Program-made: the position numbers and the translations under genes | Notes under the pieces: model-generated | Database searches by the model: none | What the model was told of the DNA's origin: nothing | Seen by the model: the letters and a program-made list of their open reading frames with translations, nothing else | Part shown: piece by piece, positions 18,874 through 28,331 of the stretch | Layout: each line of letters opens with the position of its first letter | Numbering within the stretch: the stretch's first letter is position 1 | DNA from: Thiorhodococcus mannitoliphagus | GTDB taxonomy: Bacteria; Pseudomonadota; Gammaproteobacteria; Chromatiales; Chromatiaceae | Direction of reading: 5' to 3' | Length of the DNA stretch: 64,000 nucleotides | NCBI RefSeq assembly: GCF_010915725.1 | Contig: NZ_JAAIJR010000006.1 | Location: 25,378 to 89,377, forward strand

Positions 18874-20865
18874 TCATCTGACCGTACAGCGCTTCAGCCA
18901 AGCCAAAATGCCTGGCTCGGCAGCCCAAACGTCCAGCATGGCCTCCCGATACAGCCAGGCCTGGTCGTCTCCACCAGGGGCCACGCCCAGAGGGCTCAGA
19001 CGCGGCTGTTTGATGCGCTTGCGCGTCAAGTATTGAGGAATCCGAGGTAAGCGTCGAATCGCCGTCTTCAGCGCGCTGCGCGCGCGGTCCTGACGACCCA
19101 GCCGATAGAGCGCCAGCACCTCGCCGTAGGCGAGATCGGCCAGCAGATCGTCCGGGAAACGTTGCGCCAAGGCCACGGCGCGCTCGTCCTCGCCATCGCG
19201 CAGATAGTGGTTCATGAGTTCGGCTCGCGCCCCATGATTATCCTGCGGATTGAGGCGCAGCAACGTCTCGAGCGTCCCGATGGCGTCAGCGTGCTGCCCT
19301 TCTTGAGATTGCGAGAGGTAGCGTCGGAACAGTAGCCGCAGTGCCGGCCGATTGACCTTACAGGACCATGGCAGGAAACGCGGGTCATCGGCGGGTAGCG
19401 CGGCCTGCAGGATCTCCCAGGCGCGATCCAGCAGCGGCCGAAGCAAGGCGTGGGAAATCCACGGCAAGGAGCTTTCCGGATGCTCGTAGAGCGCCGTGGC
19501 CAGATCATCGAGCACATCCAGGCTATCCGCCAACTCCGGATGACCGAGCAGGTAGTCCACCCAGGTCGAGTCCTCCCACATATCGGCCCCGACTTGCAGT
19601 GTTAACTGCGTCGATACAGGCTTTCCGACCGGATAGAGGGCTCGCCAAAAAGACTCGGATTGGCGCGACCTTGCCGGCGGTCGCAGCGCCACGGCAAGGC
19701 CCCGCGGCATCATGGAGCCGACCGAGGGTCGATCGGCCGGGTTCGTCTTGGGGACACCGCGGACATTAGCCGCCGCGCCAGCATCGTCAATGTCGAAGAG
19801 ATCGGGCTGCTCGACCCGCGCGGACGCCTTGGATGCCGCCTTGATCGCAGCCAGTGCGTAGTGTGGCAACGGCCTCGCCGCGATCACCGCCATCCAATCC
19901 GTGAAATCCACGAGCGCCGGATCCAGAACGTCCGCATGGCTGCTCACCATGGCGTCCTGGGGGTCGAGCACGGCCCGCTCGAGGAAGTCCATGAAGCCCT
20001 CGTCGCGGTAGCCCAAACGACGCAGCTTATGGAGCCAAAAGCGCGCCCGCTCGCGCGCCAGCCAATCCTTGTGCTGCGCCGCCAGCAGGGTGATCTCCAG
20101 AAGGGCCGTGCTGGGATTGTCCGGATTACTGCGCAATGCGGCCGTGAAGGCGCTCTCGGCCTCGGCATAATCCCCTTCATCGATATGGATGGTGCTGCGA
20201 CGCTGCCAAGCCGCCGCCTGCAAATCGCGGCTGCCCTCGTTGCAGACGCGGTCGAGAAAGACGCGCTTCTTGCGCCAATGGTCGAGTCTGTCGTAGGCAT
20301 CGCAGAGGATGTCGAGCGCTGGCTCGAAGCGGGCGTTCAGCTCATCGAGCGGACCCGCGAAGAGCGGCTCCAGGAGCGCGACCACGCGCCCCGGCCGGTC
20401 ATCATCCAGCCAGCGATCGGCGATCTTGGCAAGCAAGGGCCCTGGCACCGCATCCAGCGCCAGCGCTTCGCGCAGTGCGCCCTCCGGCAGCTCGTCGAGG
20501 AGAATCTCCCAGATCAGCTCGCTGGAGAGTTCCGGCATATCATCGACATTGCCGCAGCAGCTCGCGTAGCTAAGGCCCGAACCACAGGAGCAGGGTGCCT
20601 CGGGGGCCGGGGCATCCATGGGAACGGGCTGGAAGGCATTGGCTGGCTGAGGCGTTGCGTTCCAGATCACGGTCGCGAGCAGCGTCGCAAGCCGCTGGAC
20701 CTCAAGCAGATCGAGATGGGCATCCATCAGCCCGAGGGTCTCGGGGATGCTTGTCCGCGCCCAGTCCAGGAAGGCGTCTTGATCAGGTCGCGTCAGGATC
20801 TTTCTGACCGCCGCTACGATGACCTGCTCGAAATGCTCGGCATCGGCCGTCTCTTGGTGGAACAT
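18874..20865 (-). CDS. SEC-C motif and TPR-like repeat protein
   Basis: A 663-residue soluble protein. The start at 20865 is chosen because GGAGG stands eight bases upstream of that ATG; a longer frame reaches 20910. At about residues 90-105 lies a SEC-C zinc motif, PCSCGSGLSYASCCG, as in the SecA tail. The rest is helical with TPR-like units (AESAFTAALRSNPDNPSTA, IGTLETLLRLNPQDNHGA, VLALYRLGRQDRARSALKTA). It is likely a scaffold or adaptor; partner unknown. The end of the protein is 27 bases from the zinc-ribbon membrane protein gene. Confidence 0.78.
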   Translation of the reverse strand: MFHQETADAEHFEQVIVAAVRKILTRPDQDAFLDWARTSIPETLGLMDAHLDLLEVQRLATLLATVIWNATPQPANAFQPVPMDAPAPEAPCSCGSGLSYASCCGNVDDMPELSSELIWEILLDELPEGALREALALDAVPGPLLAKIADRWLDDDRPGRVVALLEPLFAGPLDELNARFEPALDILCDAYDRLDHWRKKRVFLDRVCNEGSRDLQAAAWQRRSTIHIDEGDYAEAESAFTAALRSNPDNPSTALLEITLLAAQHKDWLARERARFWLHKLRRLGYRDEGFMDFLERAVLDPQDAMVSSHADVLDPALVDFTDWMAVIAARPLPHYALAAIKAASKASARVEQPDLFDIDDAGAAANVRGVPKTNPADRPSVGSMMPRGLAVALRPPARSRQSESFWRALYPVGKPVSTQLTLQVGADMWEDSTWVDYLLGHPELADSLDVLDDLATALYEHPESSLPWISHALLRPLLDRAWEILQAALPADDPRFLPWSCKVNRPALRLLFRRYLSQSQEGQHADAIGTLETLLRLNPQDNHGARAELMNHYLRDGEDERAVALAQRFPDDLLADLAYGEVLALYRLGRQDRARSALKTAIRRLPRIPQYLTRKRIKQPRLSPLGVAPGGDDQAWLYREAMLDVWAAEPGILAWLKRCTVR

Positions 20866-21488
20866 TTCAGGTTCCTCCATTGGTGGGAAGCTGCCGATGA
20901 GGACGGCCACCTCCGCGAATCAGGGTCGCCATTCTTCCATTGCCACGCGGTTCGAAAGCATCGCTGAGACTGTGATACGCCCGCTCGTGTCGCCTCACCA
21001 TGACCAAGTGAGCGCCCATCCACCACCGCGCCGACAGAGGCCATGCATGGCCCGACATGCTTAGGCCCTTGGAGCCTTTGAAAACAGAGCGACGCGAACA
21101 CCCAGCGAGCCAATCGCGAGCCGGCCGAATACCGAAATCGCATCCACTTCGCGTCTCCCTAGAGGCACTTATCACCTCTGATACAACCAAATTGCATTGT
21201 ACCCTGCGATTCCGGCTTTGTGTCGGCAGGGGATGCGATCGCCTTCGCGAAACCCAGCCAGGCGCGGCGTCCGCTCCGCTGCCGGGTGCTGGACAGGAGC
21301 AAGCCTTCAAGCTAAGAGAGCGCCCATCAATTATTTCCCGCTGCGAGCGATGCCGCCCGAAATCCCCCCTAGCCCCCCTTTGCGAAAGGGGGGAAGTTGT
21401 TGATGGACACTTTCTAAAGGCATCTCCCAAACAAAGCCCACAACAAGCATCACCGGCAGACAGCACAAGCCATGACAGAGCCCAAGAC
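20866..21488. other. Intergenic region containing one MITE-like repeat
   Basis: About 620 bases between divergent genes. It holds the 105-bp palindromic repeat at 21313-21417; no other gene is supported. The frame of the downstream STAND gene is open upstream to 21057, but this part has no conserved sequence and crosses the repeat, so it is not counted as coding. A short direct duplication of catgacagagccc lies just before the ATG at 21489. Confidence 0.6.
21313..21417. repeat. MITE-like palindromic repeat, copy 1
   Basis: A 105-base element whose two ends are inverted repeats (left taagagagcgcccatcaa; the right end, on the other strand, reads ttagaaagtgtccatcaa) with an inner hairpin ccccccttt-gcg-aaagggggg. 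The same element, same length and orientation and about 90 percent identical by eye, recurs at 26359-26463, on the far side of the STAND gene. It has no coding capacity. Confidence 0.85.
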
Positions 21489-24400
21489 ATGACAGAGCCT
21501 AATGTTCGGATCTTCATCTCCTCCCCGTCGGATGTCGAGCACGAGCGCGCCCTCCTCAAGGACGTCATCCACACCCTGGCCCAAGAGTATCTGCCCTACT
21601 TCAATTTGCAGGCCGTGCTCTGGGAAGAAGAGGCACTGACCGCGGTACGAAGCTTCCAAGCGGGGCTGCTGCGCCCTTCCGAATGCGAGATCGTCATCGT
21701 CATGCTCTGGACTCGACTCGGCACCCCGCTGGCCGATGATCCCTACGGCGGCATGACCGGGACGGAGTGGGAGTTCGTCGATGCGATCGAGGCCTCGGCG
21801 CGCGACGGCTCCCCAGAAGTGCTGGTCTATCAGAAGACCTCCCCGCGCTTTGTCGACATCAACAACCCGGAAGCCATTCGCGGTGCCGTCTCGGATCGCG
21901 AGCGGCTCGAAGGCTTCTTCCGCGCGCATTTCTTCAATCCGGACGGCAGCTTCCGGCGCGCCTTCCGCCAGTTCGATAGCGACGCGGCCTTTCGCGATCT
22001 GGTCGAGACCCAGCTGCGCAAGCTCCTCAACCGCCGCATCAGTGCGGAGCGCCGTTTCGCGGCCGGGACCAGCGATTGGCGCGGCAGCCCCTTCCGGGCG
22101 GGGCGGCCCTTCGACATCAGCGACGAGCGTATCTTCACCGGGCGCGAGACCGAGACGCGCGACCTGATCGCCAAGCTCGACGCCATGCGAAACCAGCGAC
22201 AAGGCCCGCTCCTGATCACCGGGCCCAGCGGCGCGGGCAAGTCCTCCTTGGTGCGTGCCGGACTGCTGCCCCATCTCGTGCGCCCCTTCCTCTTCTCCGG
22301 CCTCTCGAGCTGCCGTTGGTGCCTCGTCGATCTGCAGACAGCCGTGGACCCCATCGTCGCCCTGACGCACGCGCTGGAAGCCCCCAAGGCCCTGGGTGTC
22401 GCGCTGTCCAAGCTGGGACTGGACGCCGAGCAGCTCGCGCGTCTCCTGGCGACCGAGCCGGAGGTTGGAGCGGCGCAGATCCGCGCCGCGCTGGACCAGG
22501 CGGAGCGCGAGCACAGCGGCGTCCTCACGGGAACAGACAGCGGACCTCAGCTCGCGATCATCCTGGATCCACTCGACCCCCTCCTCAGCGCCGAGGGACA
22601 AGCCGCCGGCGCGGCGGAGGCGCTGTTCAGGGCAATGTCCGCGCTCGCCCGGCAGGACGGCATCTGGGTCATCGCCACCGTGCGGAGTGATCTGCTACCA
22701 CGGATGCAAGTGATGTCTCAAGCCTTGGATGCGCTGGATACCCAGGGCTTCTACCGACTCGAACCGCCCGCGCCCAGCCGGATCCGGCAGATCTTGGAGA
22801 TCCCAGCCCGCGTCGCCGGTATCGAATACGAAGAGCGAGGGAGCACGACCAAGACCGGATTGGCCGATGCCCTGGAGGCGGATGCCAGCGTCACGCCCCA
22901 TTGGCTCCCGCTCTTGGAGCAGACACTGACCGATCTCTATGAAAGCGCGCTGGCGAGCACGAAGGAAGGCGAGCAGACACCGCTCTTGAAGCTGCAAGAT
23001 TATCGACGCCTGGGCGGGCTCCGCGGATCCGTTGTGCGCACTGCGGATAGGCTGTGGGAGACATTGACCGCGGACGGCCGCGCCGCGCTGCCCAGGCTCT
23101 GCCGCGCCCTCATTGGTGTCGACGGCGCGGGCGGGCCGCATCCCCGGCCCCGCGCGGCGGACCTCGCAACCCTGCTCCGAGATCCCGGCTGCAGCGAGCT
23201 GCTGGCGCTGCTCATCGACGCCCGTCTCGTCGTCGCGGAGGCGCGCGAGGACACCGCGAGATCAAGGCCCTGCCCGACGCCAGAACTTGGCTTGCTCGGC
23301 TACTTTCGGGACGCCCTTGTCCAGACCCGGGACGAATGGTGGGCGCGCCTCCGGCTGAAGGACAAGACCGAAGGACTCGACGCCCTCTTGGACGCCCCGC
23401 CGTCGACTGACCGAAACGGCGAGACAGATCGCCCGCATAGCACCCAGCGGGGCGACTACCAGCCCACCGCTCAGCTGTCCCATCCGGCCTTGATCGAGCA
23501 GTGGCAGCCCATCCAAGCCTGGCTCAAGGACCCCGAGAATCGACGCAGGCTCGCGCTGCGCAGCCAGATCTCACGCCAGGCCCAGCTCTGGAAACGCACG
23601 GACTGCAACCGTGAGTATCTGCTCGGTGAGGTCGGCTTCGCGGCAGCCCAAGGTTTCGCCGAGTCTTTCGCCGATGAACTCGAGCCACTGGAGCGAGAGT
23701 TTCTCGACCACTCCAAGTCCTTCATCCACTTCGAGCGCCGACGCAACCGCTTGACCATCGGATCGACCCTCAGCCTGCTGCTCCTCTTCGCAAGCGTGGC
23801 GACCTATGCACTCTGGGACGCGCGCCACGAGGCCAAGCTCAACGTCCAGCGCAGCCAGCTGCATGAGGCCGATATCGCCATCGATCGAGGTAACACGCCG
23901 CGGGCCATGGGTCTCGCCTGGGACGCTGGCCCCTATCTTCCAGAAGCGGCCGTCGACCGCATCGCAAACGCCATCGCGGGCAATCGGCTCCTCGCCATGG
24001 CCCAACCAGCGGGCGGCGCGCAGGCCAAGCCGATTGCGCCCGCCTTCCGTGACGACGGCGAGGCCCTGGTCACCTTCTCACGCGAGCACGGCGCCCAGCG
24101 CTGGCGTCTGACGGCCGGACGTTACCGACCCGAGGATGATCTCTCCGGGCCTGAGCTGCCGATCCACAGCCTGCGCATCGCGGGTCAAGGCAATGGGGCC
24201 AAGACGCTGGGCCTGGGCATCTCTGGTATCTGGCAGCTCCCGGCCAAGGCCGACCAGCCGCCTACCTGGCCCTGCGGCGTGCCAGAAAGCTTCGATGCAG
24301 CAATGGATACCGAGGGGCGTTACCTGCTGATCTCCTATGAAACCGAAGCCAAACAGGATGCGCTCTGTCTCCTGGATCTGACCAAACCGGGCGACACCAA

Positions 24401-26333
24401 GTGGCGCAAGGTCTTTCCCGAAGACGCGATCTGGAACCTCGCCATGAGTCCGGACGGCAAGCGTATCCTGGTCGCCTCCAGGGCGGGGCGCGTGCTGGTG
24501 CTCGACGCTGCCGATGGCGAGCAGCTGAGCACCCTGCCGACGGATGGCCGTTTCGACCGACCGGTAAGACGCGCGGTCTTCAGCCAGGATGGCCAGCGCA
24601 TCGCCGTGGCCACCCTTGATGAGCAGATTCGCGTCTTCGACCGACAAGGCGTCCAGCTCAGCGTCCTGGGACGCATCAAACGCGGCGACCGCAGCGTCCG
24701 GATCCACGAATCCTCGGTCCGTGCGCTCGCCTTCAGCCCGGACGGCAGCGCCATCGTCGCTGGCGACGGAACCGGACAACTGGTGCGCTGGGATCTCGCC
24801 GATGGCGATGCGGAGATCCTCGGCGAGCACGATCTCGCGATCGATGACCTCAGCATCAGCCCGCGCATCGACCCGCATCTCGGCGAGCACTTGGTGCTGA
24901 GCGTCTCTCAGGACAAGACCGCGCGGCTTTGGCAGCTGGAGACGGGCAAGCCGGTTGCCGTCCTGAGCCACGACACCGCCATCTCCAAGGCAGGTTTCAC
25001 CCGTGACGGCCAGCGCATCATCACGGCCTCGGGCCGAGACGGCTCGGCACGACTTTGGTCGATCACACCAGAGAATGGACTCGCGTTTCGACTCCCTCAG
25101 GATGACCACGTCAGATCCGTCGCCATCGCCGATCGCGGCTCGAACGCGGACGACGGCGCCAGGCTCATGGTGGCGACCGCGTCCTATGACGGCCGCATCG
25201 ACCTCTGGGGCTATGCGCGCGGGACCGCAGCACCCGTCAAGGAGCGCACCCTGGACGGTCATCAAGACCGGGTGCGGCACCTCGCCTTCTCGCCGTCCCA
25301 TCGGTGGCTCGCCAGCGCCAGCTCGGACGGCACAGCAAGGCTCTGGGAGCTGGCGACCGGTGAAAGCTGTCGGCTCCAAGTGTCATCGGACCCCAAGGCA
25401 TGCGCCGACACTGGCGCGAACACAGGGGCCGGCGACTGCCCGGATGTCTACCAGGTCGCCTTCTCGCCGGACGAGCGCTGGCTCGTCACCGCCTCCAGCG
25501 ACGCCAAGCAGCCGGTCCGGCTCTGGGATGCCGAGCAGTGCGCCAGCAGGGCGCTGCCGGAGGCCTTCGCCGGCCTCCATGGCGCGGCCCGAGCCCTGGC
25601 CCTGACACCGACCGCCGCGGGCGGGGTGCTGATGGCGATCGGCGATGCGGATGGTGGACTCCATGTCAGCAGACTGGCCGACAATGGGCGCTGGTCGAGC
25701 CTGTGCAGTCTGGACGTCCATCGGTCCTCCATCTATGCCCTGAGCCTCTCGACGGATGGACGCTGGCTTGCCGCCGCGGGCCGTGACGGACGCGCCTCAT
25801 TGATCCCGCTGGAGGACGAGCGTTGCGGCAAGCCGCGCTACGTGAACCCGAACGCTGGACGTCTCTATGACGTGCAGTTCTCTCCGGACGCCAAGGCGTT
25901 CGTGACCGCTGCCTTCGAAGCCAAGGCTCACCTCTGGTCCATCGAAGGAGAGCTGCTAGCAGAACTCAGCGGGCATGAGAATCGCGTCACCTCGGCCAGT
26001 TTCAGCCCGGACGGACAGTGGATCATGACCGCCTCGCGCGACGGCACCCTCGCCATCTGGAAGCGCCCACGGCGTGCGCGAAAGCTGCCGCTGGAGCCCT
26101 ATCTCATGATGGATGCTGATCTCGGGGGCATCACCAGCGCGACCTTCGGCCCCAGCGGCAACACCATCGTCGCCGGCTACTGGAACAACGCAGCCCTCCT
26201 GTGGCGGCTTTGGAGCGAAGCACCGAGCACGGATGCAAAGCTCATCGATCACTGGGGCCGAGAACGCAGCCGACTCGCCCTAATCGAAGAAGCCGCCAAA
26301 TATCGAGACCAACTGCGGACCGGGGGCCAGTGA
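21489..26333 (+). CDS. DUF4062 / STAND NTPase / transmembrane / WD40 protein
   Basis: A 1614-residue signalling-type protein. The ATG at 21489 opens MTEPNVRIFISSPSDVEHER, the exact beginning of DUF4062 domains (residues 1-115). A STAND-type NTPase follows: IFTGRE linker at 215-220, Walker A GPSGAGKS at 245-252, Walker B LAIILDPLDP at about 355-363. A single transmembrane helix lies near residues 754-775. The C-terminal 780 residues are WD40 repeats (HESSVRALAFSPDGSAI, GHQDRVRHLAFSP, GHENRVTSASFSPDGQWI). Such architectures act as NLR-like sensors, with the propeller sensing and the N-terminal domain as effector or adaptor; a conflict or signalling role is inferred. The stop codon lies inside a heptamer array and the gene is bracketed by two repeat copies. 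Confidence 0.9.
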   Translation: MTEPNVRIFISSPSDVEHERALLKDVIHTLAQEYLPYFNLQAVLWEEEALTAVRSFQAGLLRPSECEIVIVMLWTRLGTPLADDPYGGMTGTEWEFVDAIEASARDGSPEVLVYQKTSPRFVDINNPEAIRGAVSDRERLEGFFRAHFFNPDGSFRRAFRQFDSDAAFRDLVETQLRKLLNRRISAERRFAAGTSDWRGSPFRAGRPFDISDERIFTGRETETRDLIAKLDAMRNQRQGPLLITGPSGAGKSSLVRAGLLPHLVRPFLFSGLSSCRWCLVDLQTAVDPIVALTHALEAPKALGVALSKLGLDAEQLARLLATEPEVGAAQIRAALDQAEREHSGVLTGTDSGPQLAIILDPLDPLLSAEGQAAGAAEALFRAMSALARQDGIWVIATVRSDLLPRMQVMSQALDALDTQGFYRLEPPAPSRIRQILEIPARVAGIEYEERGSTTKTGLADALEADASVTPHWLPLLEQTLTDLYESALASTKEGEQTPLLKLQDYRRLGGLRGSVVRTADRLWETLTADGRAALPRLCRALIGVDGAGGPHPRPRAADLATLLRDPGCSELLALLIDARLVVAEAREDTARSRPCPTPELGLLGYFRDALVQTRDEWWARLRLKDKTEGLDALLDAPPSTDRNGETDRPHSTQRGDYQPTAQLSHPALIEQWQPIQAWLKDPENRRRLALRSQISRQAQLWKRTDCNREYLLGEVGFAAAQGFAESFADELEPLEREFLDHSKSFIHFERRRNRLTIGSTLSLLLLFASVATYALWDARHEAKLNVQRSQLHEADIAIDRGNTPRAMGLAWDAGPYLPEAAVDRIANAIAGNRLLAMAQPAGGAQAKPIAPAFRDDGEALVTFSREHGAQRWRLTAGRYRPEDDLSGPELPIHSLRIAGQGNGAKTLGLGISGIWQLPAKADQPPTWPCGVPESFDAAMDTEGRYLLISYETEAKQDALCLLDLTKPGDTKWRKVFPEDAIWNLAMSPDGKRILVASRAGRVLVLDAADGEQLSTLPTDGRFDRPVRRAVFSQDGQRIAVATLDEQIRVFDRQGVQLSVLGRIKRGDRSVRIHESSVRALAFSPDGSAIVAGDGTGQLVRWDLADGDAEILGEHDLAIDDLSISPRIDPHLGEHLVLSVSQDKTARLWQLETGKPVAVLSHDTAISKAGFTRDGQRIITASGRDGSARLWSITPENGLAFRLPQDDHVRSVAIADRGSNADDGARLMVATASYDGRIDLWGYARGTAAPVKERTLDGHQDRVRHLAFSPSHRWLASASSDGTARLWELATGESCRLQVSSDPKACADTGANTGAGDCPDVYQVAFSPDERWLVTASSDAKQPVRLWDAEQCASRALPEAFAGLHGAARALALTPTAAGGVLMAIGDADGGLHVSRLADNGRWSSLCSLDVHRSSIYALSLSTDGRWLAAAGRDGRASLIPLEDERCGKPRYVNPNAGRLYDVQFSPDAKAFVTAAFEAKAHLWSIEGELLAELSGHENRVTSASFSPDGQWIMTASRDGTLAIWKRPRRARKLPLEPYLMMDADLGGITSATFGPSGNTIVAGYWNNAALLWRLWSEAPSTDAKLIDHWGRERSRLALIEEAAKYRDQLRTGGQ

Positions 26334-26360
26334 CCAGTGACCAGTGACCAGTGACCAGTA
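26327..26360. repeat. Heptanucleotide array (ccagtga)
   Basis: Four perfect copies of ccagtga plus a partial fifth. The TGA of the first unit is the stop codon of the STAND gene, so the array begins within the gene's last codons, and it runs straight into the second palindromic repeat. Confidence 0.9.
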
Positions 26361-26463
26361 AGAAAGCGCTCATCAATTGTTTCCCGATGCGAGCGATGCC
26401 GCCCGAAATCCCCCCTGGCCCCCCTTTGCGAAAGGGGGGAAGTTGTTGATGGTCACTTTCTAA
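26359..26463. repeat. MITE-like palindromic repeat, copy 2
   Basis: Same 105-base element as at 21313-21417 and in the same orientation (left taagaaagcgctcatcaa, right end cactttctaa, inner cccccctttgcgaaagggggg). It sits between two heptamer arrays in the space between convergent genes. Confidence 0.85.
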
Positions 26464-26471
26464 GCTCTGAT

Positions 26472-26553
26472 AACTGACAACTGACAACTGACAACTGACA
26501 ACTGACAACCGACAACTGACAACTGACCACCGACCACCGACCACCGACCACCA
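26472..26553. repeat. Heptanucleotide array (aactgac, then caccgac)
   Basis: Eleven 7-base units: five aactgac, one aaccgac, two aactgac, three caccgac, then a partial unit. It ends one base before the stop codon of the lipoprotein gene read from the other strand. Similar heptamer arrays (STRR) are known from cyanobacteria. Confidence 0.9.
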
Positions 26554-26554
26554 A

Positions 26555-27223
26555 TCAAGATCCCGTGCGCGGCCCCAGCTTGGCGCCCAAACTGATCAGG
26601 TCGCGCGTAACCTCTGCGGCGAGACGTCCGGCAAGCCGATTGAAGGCCTCCGCCATGGCGTCCGGCGTATCGGCGGAGACCGGCTCGTCGCCGCTGTACT
26701 GCCGCGTCCAGAGCGAGCGGCGGTCGTCGGTCCTGACCAACGACAGGCTGAGCTTCGCCGAGACCCGCGGCGGGGCGTCCGTTGGACGATGCTCGAAGCG
26801 CTCGACCTCGCCGCCGAGCAGCAGATCCGGCTTGGCGGGGTCGGCCGGGATCAACACATGCCGAAAGACCCCAGCATCACGAATGGCGCTAACCAGCACG
26901 GCCGCAAAGGCCCGAGGGACAGGCTCCTCCCAAAGATAGGTTTCGTAGCGCTCGACGACGAGCGGCTGATCATTGAAGCGGTAGAGGATCTGCCGCCCGC
27001 CCAAGAAGCCCCGTGCCGCAAGGTCGTTGACCTGCAGGATCGCCGCAACGCGCTGGCCTGCCACTGGCGCCTGGACATCTGGCGCGAGCGAATAGTAGCG
27101 ATCACGCGGCAGCGGCGGTGCAGTCCCGCAGGCGCCGACCAAGGCGACGACTAGGACGGTCATCAGTGCTCGAAGCACTGGCGGCTCAGGGCCTGTTCTC
27201 GGTTGCAAAGTGCCTCCGCTCAT
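26555..27223 (-). CDS. ABC-type transport auxiliary lipoprotein (PqiC/DUF330-like)
   Basis: A 222-residue lipoprotein with lipobox LVGAC (Cys32) after a hydrophobic stretch; the ATG at 27223 overlaps the MCE gene stop by four bases (ATGA), which supports this start despite a long N-terminal region; ATG 27163 is an alternative. The mature part begins PPLPRDRYYSLAP, the typical opening of the PqiC/YmbA family of outer-membrane lipoproteins that accompany MCE transporters. It is the last gene of the operon and probably forms the outer-membrane end of the lipid path built by the MCE protein. Confidence 0.85.
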   Translation of the reverse strand: MSGGTLQPRTGPEPPVLRALMTVLVVALVGACGTAPPLPRDRYYSLAPDVQAPVAGQRVAAILQVNDLAARGFLGGRQILYRFNDQPLVVERYETYLWEEPVPRAFAAVLVSAIRDAGVFRHVLIPADPAKPDLLLGGEVERFEHRPTDAPPRVSAKLSLSLVRTDDRRSLWTRQYSGDEPVSADTPDAMAEAFNRLAGRLAAEVTRDLISLGAKLGPRTGS

Positions 27224-28329
27224 CGAAACCAGGGGGTCCGTTCCTCGACCTCACGATCCTTCAGAAGCGACTTGGGATCCTTGCGCAGCTCGCGCGTCAC
27301 GGCCGACAAGTCGCGAGTCGCATCCTCGATGTTGGTCAAGATCGGCGTTAGGGCCGCCGAGAGTTCTTGCAGCAGATACTGTGCGTCGTCCAGCGACTCC
27401 TGCAGCGCGGGCCTGTTTTCCTTGACCAATCCCCGCACGTCCGCCGCCAGATCGCCATAGTTGGTCACCGCATTCTGGATATCGCCCGTGCTGCCGCGCA
27501 GCTCCGAGGTCATCACCACCAGGTTATCCGACATCGTCTTCACCGAGGACAGAATGTCGGCGACCGCATTGGGATCGACCGCATCACGGAGCCGCTGCGA
27601 TAGGATTTGCAGATTCTCGAAGGCACCGGCAAGCCGCTCGCGGTTCTCGCCCTGCTCATCGCCCGAGCCAAGCAGGAACTCGATGGTCCGGATCTGGGCG
27701 TGGAGGCTTTGCACCGCGGGGGCGATGGACTCATCGACCAGCGTCCGAACGGAATCTGAGAGCCCACCGAGACGGGAGACGATGTCCGGCTCTTGGCACT
27801 GAACCGGCAGGATCTGGCCGTCGCCGAGGAGTCGCGGCGATCTGCCCGGCAGGATCTTGATGGCGTCGCCCTTGAGCAGACCTTCGGAGCCGATCTGAGC
27901 GACACTGTCCTCCGGAATCGGCCAGTCACGCTGGATCCGCAGTGTCGCCCGGAAACAGGGCCGTCTCGGGGGATCGAAACCGAACTCCTCATCCCAGATC
28001 CCGCAGGGATCGCTGGCGCCACCCTCCACGCGGAAGAGCGGCTGCACGCCCTCGACCAAGCCGACCACATAGCCGGCCTGGAGGATCTGCATCCCGACCT
28101 CCAATCCCTGCGCGTCCTCGAAATAGGCGTTGAGCCGATAGGCCCTGCCAAAGAGACTCGGCATCAGAAAGGCCAGGGTCACCAGGACCACAGCCGCCAT
28201 CGCCAGCACGAAACCGCCCGCCAACAGCAGGTCGCGCCGCTGCGCCCGCACGCGCCGCTTGCCTGGCGCGCCGATCTCCGGGGGCGAATAGAGCCGATCC
28301 AGCCGCTTGCCCGAAAAGCCGTCCTTCAT
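27220..28329 (-). CDS. MCE-domain (MlaD-like) periplasmic lipid-binding protein
   Basis: A 369-residue protein with a short cytoplasmic tail, one transmembrane helix (about residues 33-58, LLLAGGFVLAMAAVVLVTLAF) and one MCE domain (about residues 64-180: YFEDAQGLEVGMQILQAGYV, GSEGLLKGDAIKILPG). Residues 200-350 are long helices (DAVDPNAVADILSSV, NRPALQESLDDAQYLL) that in this family form a needle or tube bridging the periplasm. The insert CGIWDEEFGFDPPRRPC between MCE strands may be closed by a disulphide. It is two bases after the ATPase gene and works with it and the permease. Confidence 0.9.
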   Translation of the reverse strand: MKDGFSGKRLDRLYSPPEIGAPGKRRVRAQRRDLLLAGGFVLAMAAVVLVTLAFLMPSLFGRAYRLNAYFEDAQGLEVGMQILQAGYVVGLVEGVQPLFRVEGGASDPCGIWDEEFGFDPPRRPCFRATLRIQRDWPIPEDSVAQIGSEGLLKGDAIKILPGRSPRLLGDGQILPVQCQEPDIVSRLGGLSDSVRTLVDESIAPAVQSLHAQIRTIEFLLGSGDEQGENRERLAGAFENLQILSQRLRDAVDPNAVADILSSVKTMSDNLVVMTSELRGSTGDIQNAVTNYGDLAADVRGLVKENRPALQESLDDAQYLLQELSAALTPILTNIEDATRDLSAVTRELRKDPKSLLKDREVEERTPWFR

Positions 28330-28331
28330 GC

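Noticed and set aside
21057..21488. Upstream extension of the STAND protein
   Set aside because: The extension crosses the palindromic repeat and has no conserved sequence; DUF4062 begins right at the ATG at 21489.
24078..25379. A 433-codon open frame on the minus strand
   Set aside because: Opposite the WD40 region of the STAND gene; composition is that of an antisense shadow in GC-rich DNA.
26327..26553. Possible CRISPR array
   Set aside because: Units are seven bases with no spacers; they are simple heptamer arrays.
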